Assembly: GCA_020846935.1 (NCBI GenBank)
Contig: JADLCY010000011.1
Coordinates: forward strand, 310,001-374,000
Origin: Gemmatimonadaceae bacterium
GTDB lineage: Bacteria > Gemmatimonadota > Gemmatimonadetes > Gemmatimonadales > Gemmatimonadaceae
Direction of reading: 5' to 3'
DNA: 64,000 bases
A model generated the notes under the pieces. That model saw only the letters and a list, made by a program, of their open reading frames with translations, had not been told where the DNA came from and did no database searches. This document shows, one piece after another, positions 14,632-24,522 of this stretch (position 1 is its first letter; each line of letters begins with the position of its first letter). Both the position numbers and the translations under genes were made by a program.

Positions 14632-17136
14632 TTAGCCGCACTCACTGAAGCCGCACACGTGACACTTCACGCACCCCTCGGCAAACTCCAGCTGCGACCC
14701 GCAATCCGGGCACGTCCCGATGAAGCTTTGCGCTCCGTCTTCGATCGCCCCAAATGCCAGCTGCTCGCCTGACGGGCCTCCAGCCACCGGTACCGACGCC
14801 ACCACCGTCTCGATCGCCGGCGGCGCACCCGGAGCTGGCGAAGAGATCAGCTCCTGCTGAACCCCCTGCTTCTCCTTGTTCCAGTCAAACAGCGCCGCAC
14901 CGATCGCGTCAGGCACCGACAGCACCTTGCTCGGCCCAAGCCCCACCGCGCGATCAGACGAAATCCCGCGCAGCTGCTTGTGCACCGACGCCAGGGGGAT
15001 CCCTGACCGAAGGGCGAGCGAGATCAGCCGCCCCATCGCTTCGGCGTCCGCCATGGCCGAGCCGCCGGCCTTGCCCAGGTTGATGAACACGTCGAACGGC
15101 TGGCCCTTTTCGTCTTCGGAGATGTGCACGTACATCGTGCCTAACGGCGTCTCCTTGCGGATCGACGTCGAACGCAATGTGTCGGGACGGGAGCGCTTGG
15201 CCCGGCGCTGCAGGTTCTCGCTCTCGGCGTCGAACAGCGCCTTCTTGAGCCGCTCCACGTCGGCCTCGAGCTCGGCGATGGTGCCCTGCAGGGCACCCAG
15301 TTCGCGCTTTTCCGCTGGATCGACCTTCCCTTCGCGCTCGGCCTTCGCCTTCTCCGTCGTACCGGTGGACAACACCTGACCGTCACGCGAGCCGTCGCGA
15401 TAGACGGTCACGCCCTTGCACTTCGCCTGGTACGCCTGCTCGTAGATGGCGCGCACGTCGTCCTGCGTGGCGGTATGGGCGAAGTTGGTGGTCTTGGAGA
15501 TCGCCGAGTCCGTGTGCTTCTGGAAAGCCTCCTGCATCCGGATGTGCCACTCCGGCTTGATCTCGTTGGCGGTCACGAACACGCGCTGCCAGCGCTCGGG
15601 CACCTCGGCGAAGTGGATGTGACCCTCCTTCGCGATCTTCTCCATCAGCGCGTCGCTGTACCAGCCCTCCTTCTGCGCAATCGCGACGAAGTCCTCGTTC
15701 ACGTCGGGCATCATCACGCCGGCCTGGTTGCGCATGAAGGCCACGGCGAAGAGCGGCTCGAGACCCGACGAGCAGCCGGCGATGATCGAGATGGTGCCGG
15801 TGGGCGCCACGGTCGTGACGTTGCAGTTGCGGAGGAGCTGCATCGAGCGGATGCGCTTGCCCTCGGCGTCGCGGGCGCACGTCTCGTCAGGCCCGAAGAT
15901 CGATCGCGCCCACTCGGGGAAAGCTCCACGCTCCTCGGCCAGCCGCTGGGATTCCTTCTTGGACTCGACGTCGACGAACTCCATGAGCTGCCGACCGAAC
16001 TCCACGCCTTCGGGCGTGTCGTAGGCAATCCCCAAACGAATCAGTGCATCCGCGAAACCCATCACGCCCAGACCGATGCGACGGATGCGCTTGGACAGCG
16101 CGTCGATCTCCGGCAGCGGATACTTGTTGACGTCGATGATGTTGTCGAGGAAGTGCGTGGACAGGTGGATGTCGCGCCGCAGGGCGTTCCAGTCCATGCG
16201 CCCGTCGACGACATAGTACCCGATGTTGATGGAGCCGAGGTTGCAGACGTCGTAGGCGAGGAGCGGTTGCTCACCACACGGATTGGTCGCCTCGTACGAC
16301 CCCAGGTGCGGCACGGGGTTGTACCGGTTGGCCTCGTCGATGAAGAAGACCCCAGGCTCACCCGTGCGCCACGCGCCTTCGATCATCTTGTCCCACACCA
16401 TCCGAGCATCGAGCTGGCCCACGACCTTGCCTGACGACGGCTCGACGAGATCGTAGGAGCCGTTCACCTCGAGCGCATCCATGAACTTCGTGGTGACAGC
16501 GACGGAGATGTTGAAGTTCGTGATCTGCGTCAGATCCTCCTTGCAGGTCACGAAGTCCATGATGTCAGGGTGATCGACGCGCAGGATGCCCATGTTGGCG
16601 CCACGACGTGTACCGCCCTGCTTCACGGCATCGGTCGACGCGTCATAGAGCTTCATGAACGACACCGGCCCCGACGCAACGCCCGTCGTGGAGCGCACCA
16701 TGGAACCACGGGAACGCAGACGCGAAAACGAGAAGCCGGTGCCACCACCGCTCTGATGGATGAGCGCCATCGAGCGCAGCGTGTCGTAGATCCCGTTGCT
16801 GCCGTTCGACAGCGCATCTTCGACGGGCAGCACGAAACACGCCGAGAGCTGGCCCAGGGGCCGGCCGGCGTTCATGAGGGTCGGCGAGTTAGGCTCGAAC
16901 CGACGCTCGGTCATCAGCCTATAGAACGCATCCGCGACCTCGTTGACCGCCCCCTCCGACGCCCCGTACCGCCGATCCGCCTCCGCCACCACCGAAGCCA
17001 CGCGCCAGAAGAGCGCCTCCGGTGTTTCCCGCGGCTTCCCTGTCGCATCCTTGACCAGATAGCGCTTGCCGAGCACGGTGAGCGCATTGGAGGTCAGCTG
17101 GAGGGGGCCGGCGGGAGGCTTGGTGGGAAGGGGCAT
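14632..17136 (-). CDS. nrdJ: Adenosylcobalamin-dependent (class II) ribonucleotide reductase
   Basis: 834 residues; reduces ribonucleoside di/triphosphates to deoxyribonucleotides using coenzyme B12 as radical source, so it works with or without oxygen. Seen in the protein: SACFVLPVEDAL with an active-site cysteine (about 115-126), GGGTGFSFSRLR, NPCGEQPLLAYDVCNLGSINI with the NPCGE radical-site motif, a C-terminal TSCPD-type domain (VHISEDEKGQPFDVFINLGKAGG), and a final four-cysteine zinc ribbon CPDCGSQ...CVKCHVC ending in a last Cys-Gly. The TSCPD and ribbon layout is the usual long NrdJ form. No NrdR-box or cobalamin riboswitch could be recognised upstream. Confidence 0.95.
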   Translation of the reverse strand: MPLPTKPPAGPLQLTSNALTVLGKRYLVKDATGKPRETPEALFWRVASVVAEADRRYGASEGAVNEVADAFYRLMTERRFEPNSPTLMNAGRPLGQLSACFVLPVEDALSNGSNGIYDTLRSMALIHQSGGGTGFSFSRLRSRGSMVRSTTGVASGPVSFMKLYDASTDAVKQGGTRRGANMGILRVDHPDIMDFVTCKEDLTQITNFNISVAVTTKFMDALEVNGSYDLVEPSSGKVVGQLDARMVWDKMIEGAWRTGEPGVFFIDEANRYNPVPHLGSYEATNPCGEQPLLAYDVCNLGSINIGYYVVDGRMDWNALRRDIHLSTHFLDNIIDVNKYPLPEIDALSKRIRRIGLGVMGFADALIRLGIAYDTPEGVEFGRQLMEFVDVESKKESQRLAEERGAFPEWARSIFGPDETCARDAEGKRIRSMQLLRNCNVTTVAPTGTISIIAGCSSGLEPLFAVAFMRNQAGVMMPDVNEDFVAIAQKEGWYSDALMEKIAKEGHIHFAEVPERWQRVFVTANEIKPEWHIRMQEAFQKHTDSAISKTTNFAHTATQDDVRAIYEQAYQAKCKGVTVYRDGSRDGQVLSTGTTEKAKAEREGKVDPAEKRELGALQGTIAELEADVERLKKALFDAESENLQRRAKRSRPDTLRSTSIRKETPLGTMYVHISEDEKGQPFDVFINLGKAGGSAMADAEAMGRLISLALRSGIPLASVHKQLRGISSDRAVGLGPSKVLSVPDAIGAALFDWNKEKQGVQQELISSPAPGAPPAIETVVASVPVAGGPSGEQLAFGAIEDGAQSFIGTCPDCGSQLEFAEGCVKCHVCGFSECG

Positions 17137-17493
17137 GTCGAGTCGGGCTGCTGATGATCGGCTTTGGTGGGCGGTCGGGCTCCGGTCGACCTACAAAGAG
17201 GGCGAATCCGGCCACCTGACCAGTCCAGCGCGGGCGGGAATCCTAAGGGCGCTCGTGAAAGCGCGCCAGTGTGTTCACATCTGGCTGAATCATAACGACT
17301 TACGGAATCAACATCACAGACTTGAATTGCGCAGGTGGCTGCCGGGCTGAACACCAGCGCCCCACTGGGCGCACCCCTCGGTCTGCCGAAACGACCGGAA
17401 GCCAGGCGCCTTGGCCCACCGGGATCACCCGATAGCCCGGGTCAGGTCCCGAAGGCAACTTCCCCAACGACCTCCCCTTCCTCTATAGCTACC
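17137..17493. other. Divergent intergenic region, nrdJ / BNR protein
   Basis: About 357 nt separating nrdJ (leftward) from the propeller gene (rightward). It is less GC-rich around 17280-17330, where promoters would be expected, but I could not assign firm hexamers. A GTG-started in-frame extension of the propeller gene runs back to 17335; it encodes a Pro-rich stretch unlike a signal peptide, so I treat it as untranslated. Confidence 0.4.
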
Positions 17494-20400
17494 GTGCCCC
17501 GTCGTATCCTCGTCATACCCCTCCTCCTGGCCACCGGCGCCCCTGCCCTCGCACAGCGCGGCGGCCCCCCACCCGCCCCCGCGCGGGCCCCGGCGATCGA
17601 CTCGACGTTCGTGCGCATTCCGCACTGGCGTTTCGTGGGTCCCGACGGAAACCGCGTCATCGCGGTCGCCGGGGTTCCGGGAGAATACCGGACCTACTAC
17701 GCCGGCGCCGCAAGCGGCGGGCTCTTCAAGAGCACCAACGGCGGCATCCGCTGGTCACCGATCACCGACTCGTTGCGCGTCTCGTCAGTGAGCGCGGTCG
17801 CGGTGGCGCCAAGCGATGCGAACGTGGTGTGGTTCGGCACAGGCGAGACCTTCCTGCGCAGCAACATCTCCATCGGCGACGGCATCTATCGATCGACCGA
17901 TGCGGGCCAGCACTGGAAGCGCATGGGACTGGAGAACACGGGTCGTATCGGCCGCGTCGTGATCCACCCAACGAATCCGGACATCGTCTACGCCGCGGCA
18001 CAGGGGCACGGCTACGGGCCGCAGCAGGACCGGGGGCTCTACCGTACAACCGACGGCGGCGCGAACTGGAAGCGCGTGTTGTTCGTGAACGACAGCACCG
18101 GCGTCATCGACGTGGTGATGGATCCGACGAATCCGCGCGTGCTGTTCGCGGCGAGCTGGCAGCAGTATATCGTGCCCTGGGACAAGAACTCCGGTGGCGC
18201 GGGGAGCGGCATCTGGATGTCGCGCGATGCCGGGGACACGTGGGTGCGTCTCGATGGCGGCCCAGGGGGCACGGGCTGGGGGCGTGGCCTCCCGCGCACG
18301 GGGACGATGGGCAAGATCGGAATCGGCATCGCGCGCAGCGATCCGCAGCGGGTCTACGCGCTGATCGAGATGCGCGAGCCGGCGTTCTACCGCTCCGATG
18401 ACGGCGGGCGCTCGTGGCGCGCAGTGAATCGCGACCACGACCTGCTCGAGCGTCCACAGTACTACACACGCATCGGCGTGAACCCGGCGGACGCGAACAA
18501 CGTGTTCTTCGTGGGCGTACGCTTCATTGGCACGCTGGACGGCGGCCTCACCAAGATGGCGAACCCCCCGAGAGCCGGCGGCGACCTGCACGACATCTGG
18601 TGGGATCACGTCGACCCCAGCCGCTTCGTCGTGGGCGACGACGGCGGGGTGGGCATCACGATCGACGGCGGCCGCTCGTTCACGCGCATCGTGTTGCCCA
18701 ACGCGCAGATGTATCACGTGAATACCGATACCAAGATCCCGTACAACCTCTACGGCAACCGGCAGGACGGCTACTCGTACGGCGGCCCGAGCAACTCGCG
18801 CGGCTCGCGATCGATCGGCGTGTGGAGCGCCGTGGGCGGATGCGAAAGCGGCTGGGCCATTCCGGACACGGTCGATGGTCGCACGGTCTGGAGCGGGTGC
18901 TATGATGCCGGCCTGGAACGCTTCGACCTGCAGACCCGGATGGCGCGCGCCGTGGAACCATGGCCCGAAGCCGGCTATGGAGTTCCGCCCAAGGATCTCA
19001 GGTATCGCTTCCAGTGGACCTTCCCGATCCACATCTCCCCACACGACCACAACACGGTGTACGTGGGCTCGCAGTACGTGCACAAGACCACCAATGGCGG
19101 CCAGACCTGGACACTGATTTCGCCGGATCTGAGCACCAACGACAGCACCAAGCAGCAGTCGTCAGGCGGATTCGTGATCGACAACCTGTTCGTCGAGAAC
19201 GTGACGGTCACGTTCGCGATCGCCGAGTCTCCCCTGCAGAAGGACCTGATCTGGGTGGGGACGATGGACGGGTTGCTGCACCTCACCCGCGACGGCGGCA
19301 AGACGTGGACGAACCTCACGGCCAACGTCCCGGGCCTGCCGAAGTGGAGCACGATCACGAACATCGAACCGAGCAAGTACGACGTGGCCACGGCGTACAT
19401 GGCCGTTGATGCGCACCTCATCAACGATCGCGATCCCTACATCTACAAGACGACGGACTACGGTCGCACCTGGACGCGCATCAACGGTGACATTCCGGTC
19501 AGCGTGTTCAGCTATGTGCACGTGGTACGCGAAGATCCGGTCCGGCGCGGGATGCTCTACGCCGGAACCGAGAACGCCATCTACGTATCGCTGGACGACG
19601 GCGCGCACTGGATGGAGATCAACGGCGACATGCCGCACGCGCCGGTGAGCTGGCTCACCGTGCAGGGGCATTTCCACGACCTGGTGGTCGCCACGTACGG
19701 TCGCGGGTTCTACATCGCCGACGACATCAGCTACCTGCGGTCGATGGCCGACTCACTGGCGACGCGCCGCCTGACGATGATGCCGATGCGACCGACGTAC
19801 CGCTTCCGACGGGTGGCGACGCCGATCGCGGCCACCAACTCGATGGTCGGCGGCGAAGATCCGCCGCTCGCGGCGACGATCAACTATGCCGTGGGCCAGG
19901 TGCCCCGCGACTCGACGGCGCGCGACTCCGTGCGGTTTGTGGTGTCCGACGCCAACGGCGGCGTGGTGCGCCGATTCGCAACCGGCGCGCCGCGACGCGG
20001 GCTCAACCGCGCGCTCTGGGATCTGCGCTACGACGCGCCGCGGCGCGCGAAACTGCGCACCGCCCCACCGGGAAACACGTGGCTGCGCGTGACCGACTCG
20101 CGACCGCTGGTGCCGTGGGATCTGGACCTGGTTGGCGGACAGGTCGGGCCCCTGGTCGCACCTGGTCGATACACGGTGGCCATGGCGTGGGGGCGCGATA
20201 CCCTGCGGCAGATCGTCGAGGTGCGCCGCGACCCGAACAGCGAAGGCACGGACGCCGATATCGCCGCGCAGGTCGCGCTCGCGCTGCGGATTCGGGACGC
20301 ACTGAGTGAGACGGTGGCCGTCATCGACGAGGCCGAATGGCAGCGCCGCGGGTTCGAGCAGCTCCGCTCCACCCTTCGGGAGAAGATCCGTGACGCGCGC

Positions 20401-20775
20401 CAGTTTGGTGCCGCACCCGGGCGTGATCCCAAACTTGCCGATGCGGAAGCATTCCTCAAGGACATCGACGACATCGAACGCAAGGTGCTGACGATCGAGG
20501 GCAAGCTCTACGACATCACGCTCACCGGCGCGCGCGAAGACGCGTTCCGGAGCCCGAATCAGCTGTACGAGAAGCTGGCATCGGTCGGCAGCGACGTGTC
20601 CGCGTCGAGCGCCGACTTCCGCCCGACGGACCAGCAGGGCGAGGTGTACACGCTGCTCCGGCAGCAGCTCGACGGGCTCAAGGCGCAGTTTGCCCAGCTC
20701 GTGGCCGGCGACCTGACCCTCTTTGCCCAGAAGGCCGCTCGACTGGGGCTTCAGCCACCGCCGATCGTTCAGTAG
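17494..20775 (+). CDS. Secreted sortilin/BNR-type beta-propeller protein (VPS10-like)
   Basis: 1093 residues from the GTG at 17494, which leads straight into a signal peptide (PRRILVIPLLLATGAPALAQ). The mature protein has many BNR/Asp-box repeats of the form S-x-D-x-G-x-x-W (YRSTDAGQHW, YRTTDGGANW, WMSRDAGDTW, YRSDDGGRSW, KTTNGGQTW, LTRDGGKTW, KTTDYGRTW), giving one or two propellers as in sortilin/VPS10 and plant HCF136-like folds. The last about 200 residues are helical (IRDALSETVAVIDEAEW...). Such proteins are abundant in Gemmatimonadota; often labelled glycosyl hydrolase, but no sialidase active site is visible. A paralogue lies at 25493-28591. Confidence 0.85.
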   Translation: MPRRILVIPLLLATGAPALAQRGGPPPAPARAPAIDSTFVRIPHWRFVGPDGNRVIAVAGVPGEYRTYYAGAASGGLFKSTNGGIRWSPITDSLRVSSVSAVAVAPSDANVVWFGTGETFLRSNISIGDGIYRSTDAGQHWKRMGLENTGRIGRVVIHPTNPDIVYAAAQGHGYGPQQDRGLYRTTDGGANWKRVLFVNDSTGVIDVVMDPTNPRVLFAASWQQYIVPWDKNSGGAGSGIWMSRDAGDTWVRLDGGPGGTGWGRGLPRTGTMGKIGIGIARSDPQRVYALIEMREPAFYRSDDGGRSWRAVNRDHDLLERPQYYTRIGVNPADANNVFFVGVRFIGTLDGGLTKMANPPRAGGDLHDIWWDHVDPSRFVVGDDGGVGITIDGGRSFTRIVLPNAQMYHVNTDTKIPYNLYGNRQDGYSYGGPSNSRGSRSIGVWSAVGGCESGWAIPDTVDGRTVWSGCYDAGLERFDLQTRMARAVEPWPEAGYGVPPKDLRYRFQWTFPIHISPHDHNTVYVGSQYVHKTTNGGQTWTLISPDLSTNDSTKQQSSGGFVIDNLFVENVTVTFAIAESPLQKDLIWVGTMDGLLHLTRDGGKTWTNLTANVPGLPKWSTITNIEPSKYDVATAYMAVDAHLINDRDPYIYKTTDYGRTWTRINGDIPVSVFSYVHVVREDPVRRGMLYAGTENAIYVSLDDGAHWMEINGDMPHAPVSWLTVQGHFHDLVVATYGRGFYIADDISYLRSMADSLATRRLTMMPMRPTYRFRRVATPIAATNSMVGGEDPPLAATINYAVGQVPRDSTARDSVRFVVSDANGGVVRRFATGAPRRGLNRALWDLRYDAPRRAKLRTAPPGNTWLRVTDSRPLVPWDLDLVGGQVGPLVAPGRYTVAMAWGRDTLRQIVEVRRDPNSEGTDADIAAQVALALRIRDALSETVAVIDEAEWQRRGFEQLRSTLREKIRDARQFGAAPGRDPKLADAEAFLKDIDDIERKVLTIEGKLYDITLTGAREDAFRSPNQLYEKLASVGSDVSASSADFRPTDQQGEVYTLLRQQLDGLKAQFAQLVAGDLTLFAQKAARLGLQPPPIVQ

Positions 20776-20784
20776 CGGCCCTTC

Positions 20785-20820
20785 CCGGCGCGCGCTCCAG
20801 CAACACGGAACGCGCGCCGG
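20785..20820. terminator. 10-bp GC stem between convergent genes
   Basis: CCGGCGCGCG and CGCGCGCCGG form a perfect 10-bp inverted repeat with a 16-nt loop, between the ends of the propeller gene and the symporter gene. No T-tract. The octamer GCCTAACG at 20843-20850 follows and is the only wholly intergenic copy in the window. Confidence 0.5.
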
Positions 20821-20942
20821 CGCCGGGTCTCGCGGGCGCGGAGCCTAACGACCCCCGCGCTGTGCAGGCCTCACCGGCGTCGCCCCGGGCTTCCGTCGGC
20901 GTGGGTGGTGGAAGCCGGCATGAACCCCGGCATCCACGACAG

Positions 20943-22340
20943 TCACCGCGACCCGGCGCGCGCCGGGCCGAGCGCCACGGAGCCCGCGGCCGCGAGGAGC
21001 GCGGTGGCCAGGCCGACCATCGCCGGCGTCAGCCCGTGCCAGGCCTCCCCGGCGCCGAGGCGGAGCCCGAGCATCACCACGATCCCGCCGACGATCGCCC
21101 AGAGCGTGGCGCGCGTGTCAACGCGTCGCACCGTGAGTCCGCCCACGATGGGTACGAACAGACAGACGCCAAGCACGCTGTAGAAGAACGAAAGCGTCCC
21201 CACGATCGTGTCCGCCGCCAGCGCGATCGCGATGCCCAGCCCTCCCCCGGCTACCGCGGCGAAGCGCGCCACCCGCAGGACCTGCGCGTCCGTTGCTGAT
21301 GGCCGGAGGGTGCGCTTGTACAGGTCCTGCGACAGCGACGTGGCCAGCATGAAGAGGATTGCATCGGCGCTGCTGACCTCCGCCGAGAACAGGGCCGCCA
21401 GCCCGAGCGCGCCGATGCCCACGGGCACGTCGTGCACCAGCAGCGTGGGCAGGGCGAGCTGCGGCGACGCCAGCGCGGGGTGCGAAACGCGCGCCATCAT
21501 GCCCATGAGCACGGGAACGGCCGCAAAGCCGAGCAGCACCAACGCATTGAGCCCGACGCCGATGCGAACGGTCCGGTCGTCCCTCGCCCCAAAGATCTTC
21601 TGCAGGAGTCCGGGGGACACGATGAACGCGGGCCCGAGCAGGGCGAGATACATCCAACCGGAAGCGCCGTTGCGCCACGGGTCGACATAGCCCGGGTCGG
21701 CAGGAAGCGCCGCGCGAAAACCCTCCCAGCCGCCAAGCGCGGCGAGTGCGACGGGGAACGCGAGCGCGAAGCCGGCGAACTTGACGACGACCTGCACGAC
21801 GTTGACCCAGGCGCTCGACAGCAGCCCACCGGCGGTGAAGTACGCCGTGACCACGACGCCGCCGAGCAGACACCCGACCCACTTCGGTGAGCCGATCATG
21901 GCAGAGAAGAGCGTCGACATCGCGATGAGCTGCCCGGCCAGGATGGCCACGGTGCCCACCCACAGCAAAACGCTCGTCACCACGCGCACGCGGGGACCAA
22001 ACCGGAACTCGAGGTAGTCGCCGACGGTCCTCAGCCGGTGCTCCTCCGCGACCCGTCGCATGCGCGGGCCGATCCAGAACGCCTGCACCAGTGAACCGAA
22101 TCCGGCCGCACCGACCCACCACCACCCGGCGAGGCCGTCGCGGTAGCCCAACCCGGCCGCACCGACGGTGGAACCGGCCCCGATGTTGGCCGCGATCAGT
22201 GTTGCGAAGAGCAGCCCTGGTCCGAGGCCGCGCCCGGCGACGAAGAACCCGTCGGCGCTCTGCACGCGCCGCCCGACCCAGAGGCCGACCCCAACGAGCA
22301 CCGCGGCGTACGCGAGGAGGAGCGGGAGGTGCAGCGTCAC
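20943..22340 (-). CDS. Sodium:solute symporter family protein
   Basis: 465-residue integral membrane protein with about 13 hydrophobic helices, length normal for the SSS family (TC 2.A.21). Typical features: SADGFFVAGRGLGPGLLFATLIAANIGAGSTVG near residues 28-60 (FxxAxR and the discontinuous TM1), GDYLEFRFG after TM3, and SSADAILFMLATSLSQDLYKR (TM8/9 region). It should move a solute with sodium; no residue tells which one. A predicted periplasmic phosphoesterase is encoded 10 nt upstream in the same direction, so the pair may release and import a product (inference). Confidence 0.88.
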   Translation of the reverse strand: MTLHLPLLLAYAAVLVGVGLWVGRRVQSADGFFVAGRGLGPGLLFATLIAANIGAGSTVGAAGLGYRDGLAGWWWVGAAGFGSLVQAFWIGPRMRRVAEEHRLRTVGDYLEFRFGPRVRVVTSVLLWVGTVAILAGQLIAMSTLFSAMIGSPKWVGCLLGGVVVTAYFTAGGLLSSAWVNVVQVVVKFAGFALAFPVALAALGGWEGFRAALPADPGYVDPWRNGASGWMYLALLGPAFIVSPGLLQKIFGARDDRTVRIGVGLNALVLLGFAAVPVLMGMMARVSHPALASPQLALPTLLVHDVPVGIGALGLAALFSAEVSSADAILFMLATSLSQDLYKRTLRPSATDAQVLRVARFAAVAGGGLGIAIALAADTIVGTLSFFYSVLGVCLFVPIVGGLTVRRVDTRATLWAIVGGIVVMLGLRLGAGEAWHGLTPAMVGLATALLAAAGSVALGPARAGSR

Positions 22341-22350
22341 TGGGCCCGCG

Positions 22351-23523
22351 CTAGCGCAGCGCGATGAACACGCCGTCGTCGATCACGCCGTCCTTCACGC
22401 GAAAGAGCGTCACCCCTGACGGAAACGTGAAGGCACGGCCTGGTGTGTCGCCGACGATCGCCGCCGACGTGAAGAAGCGCGTCGGAATGCCATCGTAACG
22501 CAGGGCCTCGCGCACGTGCATGTGCCCCTGCAGCGCGACCGGGTAGGGTCGCGCCTTCAGTACCTGCAGCACATCGTTGAAGTTGGACACCACGTGCCGA
22601 TACGCCGTGTGGCCCGCCACCGTGATCAGGGAAGGTGCGGGCGGCGCTTCGCTGAAACCGTTCATCATGTCGACGGCGGTCGCGAACGGAATGTGGTTGA
22701 ACGTGACCACGGGGACATTCGCCGGCACGAGCGCGAGATCCCGGGCGAGCCACGCCAACTGAAGCGAGTCGATATGCCCGTAGTAGCGCTGATCGTCGAT
22801 GTCGACGCTATTCAGGCCGACGAAGTGGATGCCGCCCGCGTTGAACGAGTAGTAGTCCGGGCCGCGGTAGCGCCGATACATCGTGCGTCCGTAGAGCGGA
22901 TGCGACGCCGCGACCCCGGAGCGGTCCCGTTCGATGCCGAACGCCTCGTGATTGCCCGGCACGGTCCACACTGGCCGCGTGAACGGTGCGATCTCGCGGT
23001 TGAACAGTTCGTAGTACCCGGTGGCTTCGGATTCGCCGACGCGCAGCGCATCGCGCACGAGATCGCCCGTGACGATCACGAAGGCGGGCGCCAGCGAATC
23101 GACCAACCGCTTGAAGCGACGCGTGCGCTCGACGCTCGATGCGGCAATGTGGGTATCGCTGGCGTGGACGAACGTGAACTCCCGCGGCGTCGGCGACTGC
23201 CTGAGCCCGAACTCGAACGGAGCACCGCGGTCGCCACCCGGAGCCGGTCGCCACCACGGTGTTGTCGGCGCAAAGCCGTCCGGGAGACTGATGGACACCA
23301 CGCCGGTGCCGAAGGTGGTCAGTGTGAACTCGCCAGTCGACGCCGTCGCCACGACATCGGACTGGTTGGACACGGCCACCCGCGCCAGGCCTGCCTCCCC
23401 AGCGTCTCGGCGCCCGTTCGCATTGCGGTCCTCGTACACGGTGCCGCGGATCTGTGCCGCGGCCGCACTCGAGACCAGGCAAGCGCCCCACAGCATGGCG
23501 AACCATCTGATGCCCGTCGGCAC
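22351..23523 (-). CDS. Exported calcineurin-like metallophosphoesterase with N-terminal SD-repeat-like domain
   Basis: 390 residues. Signal peptide (FAMLWGACLVSSAAAAQ), then an SdrD-B-like beta domain with a Ca-binding style sequence (DRNANGRRDAGEAGLARV), then the phosphoesterase core. All metal motifs are present: ASDTHIA (DxH), VTGDLV (GD), VPGNHE (GNHE), FNHIP and QGHMHV (GHxH). The family hydrolyses phosphomonoesters or diesters with two metals; the architecture resembles exported nucleotidases and phosphodiesterases. Forms an apparent operon with the downstream symporter. Confidence 0.88.
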   Translation of the reverse strand: MPTGIRWFAMLWGACLVSSAAAAQIRGTVYEDRNANGRRDAGEAGLARVAVSNQSDVVATASTGEFTLTTFGTGVVSISLPDGFAPTTPWWRPAPGGDRGAPFEFGLRQSPTPREFTFVHASDTHIAASSVERTRRFKRLVDSLAPAFVIVTGDLVRDALRVGESEATGYYELFNREIAPFTRPVWTVPGNHEAFGIERDRSGVAASHPLYGRTMYRRYRGPDYYSFNAGGIHFVGLNSVDIDDQRYYGHIDSLQLAWLARDLALVPANVPVVTFNHIPFATAVDMMNGFSEAPPAPSLITVAGHTAYRHVVSNFNDVLQVLKARPYPVALQGHMHVREALRYDGIPTRFFTSAAIVGDTPGRAFTFPSGVTLFRVKDGVIDDGVFIALR

Positions 23524-23529
23524 CAGGAG

Positions 23530-24138
23530 CTATGCCTCGAACCCGGCGAACTCGTCCGGCTCTGGTTCCCCAGGGACGGGAAGCGCCACGCCCTCGTACA
23601 CGTCGTCGAGGCTGATGGAACCGGAGAGGCCGCTCAGCCGAAGACTCCCGACACCGGCCCGTGACTCCGCAGTCCATTCCCCCGACACCTCGTCGCGCGA
23701 ATGCAGCGTGACCTGGCGTCGGTGCTGACTCACGATGAGGTAGTGCTGCAGCGATGGAAGCCGCCGATAGGCGACCAGTTTCTCACGGCGATCGACCGCT
23801 GCCGTGGAGGGCGAGGTCACCTCGATCAGCAGATACGGGTCGTGCACGACCACGTCGGCGTCACGGACGGCAGCGCAGGTGAGCACCACGTCCGGGTAGT
23901 AGAACACGTCGCTCGCCACGCGTACCTTGACATCGCTCACGAAGACGCGGCAGCCGCGGTCACGGGTCAGGATCCGGAGGTGCGCGGCGAGGTTGAGCGC
24001 GATCGCGTTGTGGCGCAGCGTGCCGCCGGACAGGGCAAACCGCTCACCTCCCACAAGCTCGTGGCGCACCTCGGCGTCGCGCTCGAGACGCAGGTATTCG
24101 TCGACGGTGAAGGTCCGGAGGTCGCGATCGAACCGCAT
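23530..24138 (-). CDS. Uma2-family (DUF820) PD-(D/E)XK putative nuclease
   Basis: 202 residues from ATG 24138. Starts with TFTVDEYLRLERDAEVRHEL, the classic Uma2 opening, and carries the split nuclease motif: Asp in VFYYPDVVLTC, Glu in YLLIEVTSPS and Lys in RREKLVAYR. The family is large in cyanobacteria and other environmental phyla; nuclease fold is established but cellular role is not. The longer frame back to 25254 is opposite a real gene and is discarded. Six nt separate it from the phosphoesterase gene, so co-transcription is possible. Confidence 0.85.
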   Translation of the reverse strand: MRFDRDLRTFTVDEYLRLERDAEVRHELVGGERFALSGGTLRHNAIALNLAAHLRILTRDRGCRVFVSDVKVRVASDVFYYPDVVLTCAAVRDADVVVHDPYLLIEVTSPSTAAVDRREKLVAYRRLPSLQHYLIVSQHRRQVTLHSRDEVSGEWTAESRAGVGSLRLSGLSGSISLDDVYEGVALPVPGEPEPDEFAGFEA

Positions 24139-24522
24139 GTGCCGAGCATATGCCGAGGCGGACGGAATTGGAAGGGCTTGGGCCGGGGGGCGCGAGGGCA
24201 CTGACGCGCGTTCGGGCCACCAGGTCGGGCCGGGAGCCGGGAAGCAGCCCGACGGAACAGACCTGCTCCGGAAACATGGCCGCCCCCGCGTCACGCGGGC
24301 GCACAGCCCGGCTCCGCAGCCCGCCGGGCCACGGACTCCGCCGCGACGCACGCCGCGACGATTCACCAGACATCCAACTATTAGTTGCTGGTTGAAATGA
24401 GTCCATGCACCCCAAGATTGGATGCGTGCCCGATATCGCCGGGCGCGCTCGGCATCGACGCCGTCCGCAACTCTCCCCTGCGGCGTCGCCGCCACTGACC
24501 TTCCCTTCTCGCAGGAGGATCC
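24139..24522. other. Intergenic region with small symmetric elements
   Basis: About 384 nt between divergent genes, no gene seen. It contains CCCGCG-TCA-CGCGGG (24285-24299) and the palindrome CAACTA-T-TAGTTG (24375-24387) in a locally AT-rich patch. The patch probably holds the promoter for the rightward gene, and the palindrome might be its operator; neither is proven. A strong GGAGG ribosome site sits just before 24523. Confidence 0.35.

Noticed and set aside
17137-17334. Possible cobalamin riboswitch before nrdJ
   Set aside because: Expected for a B12-dependent enzyme, but no GCCACTG-type B12 box or matching helices were found on the minus strand.
17335-17493. Upstream GTG extension of the first propeller gene
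   Set aside because: It would put a Pro-rich stretch of 53 residues before an obvious signal peptide.
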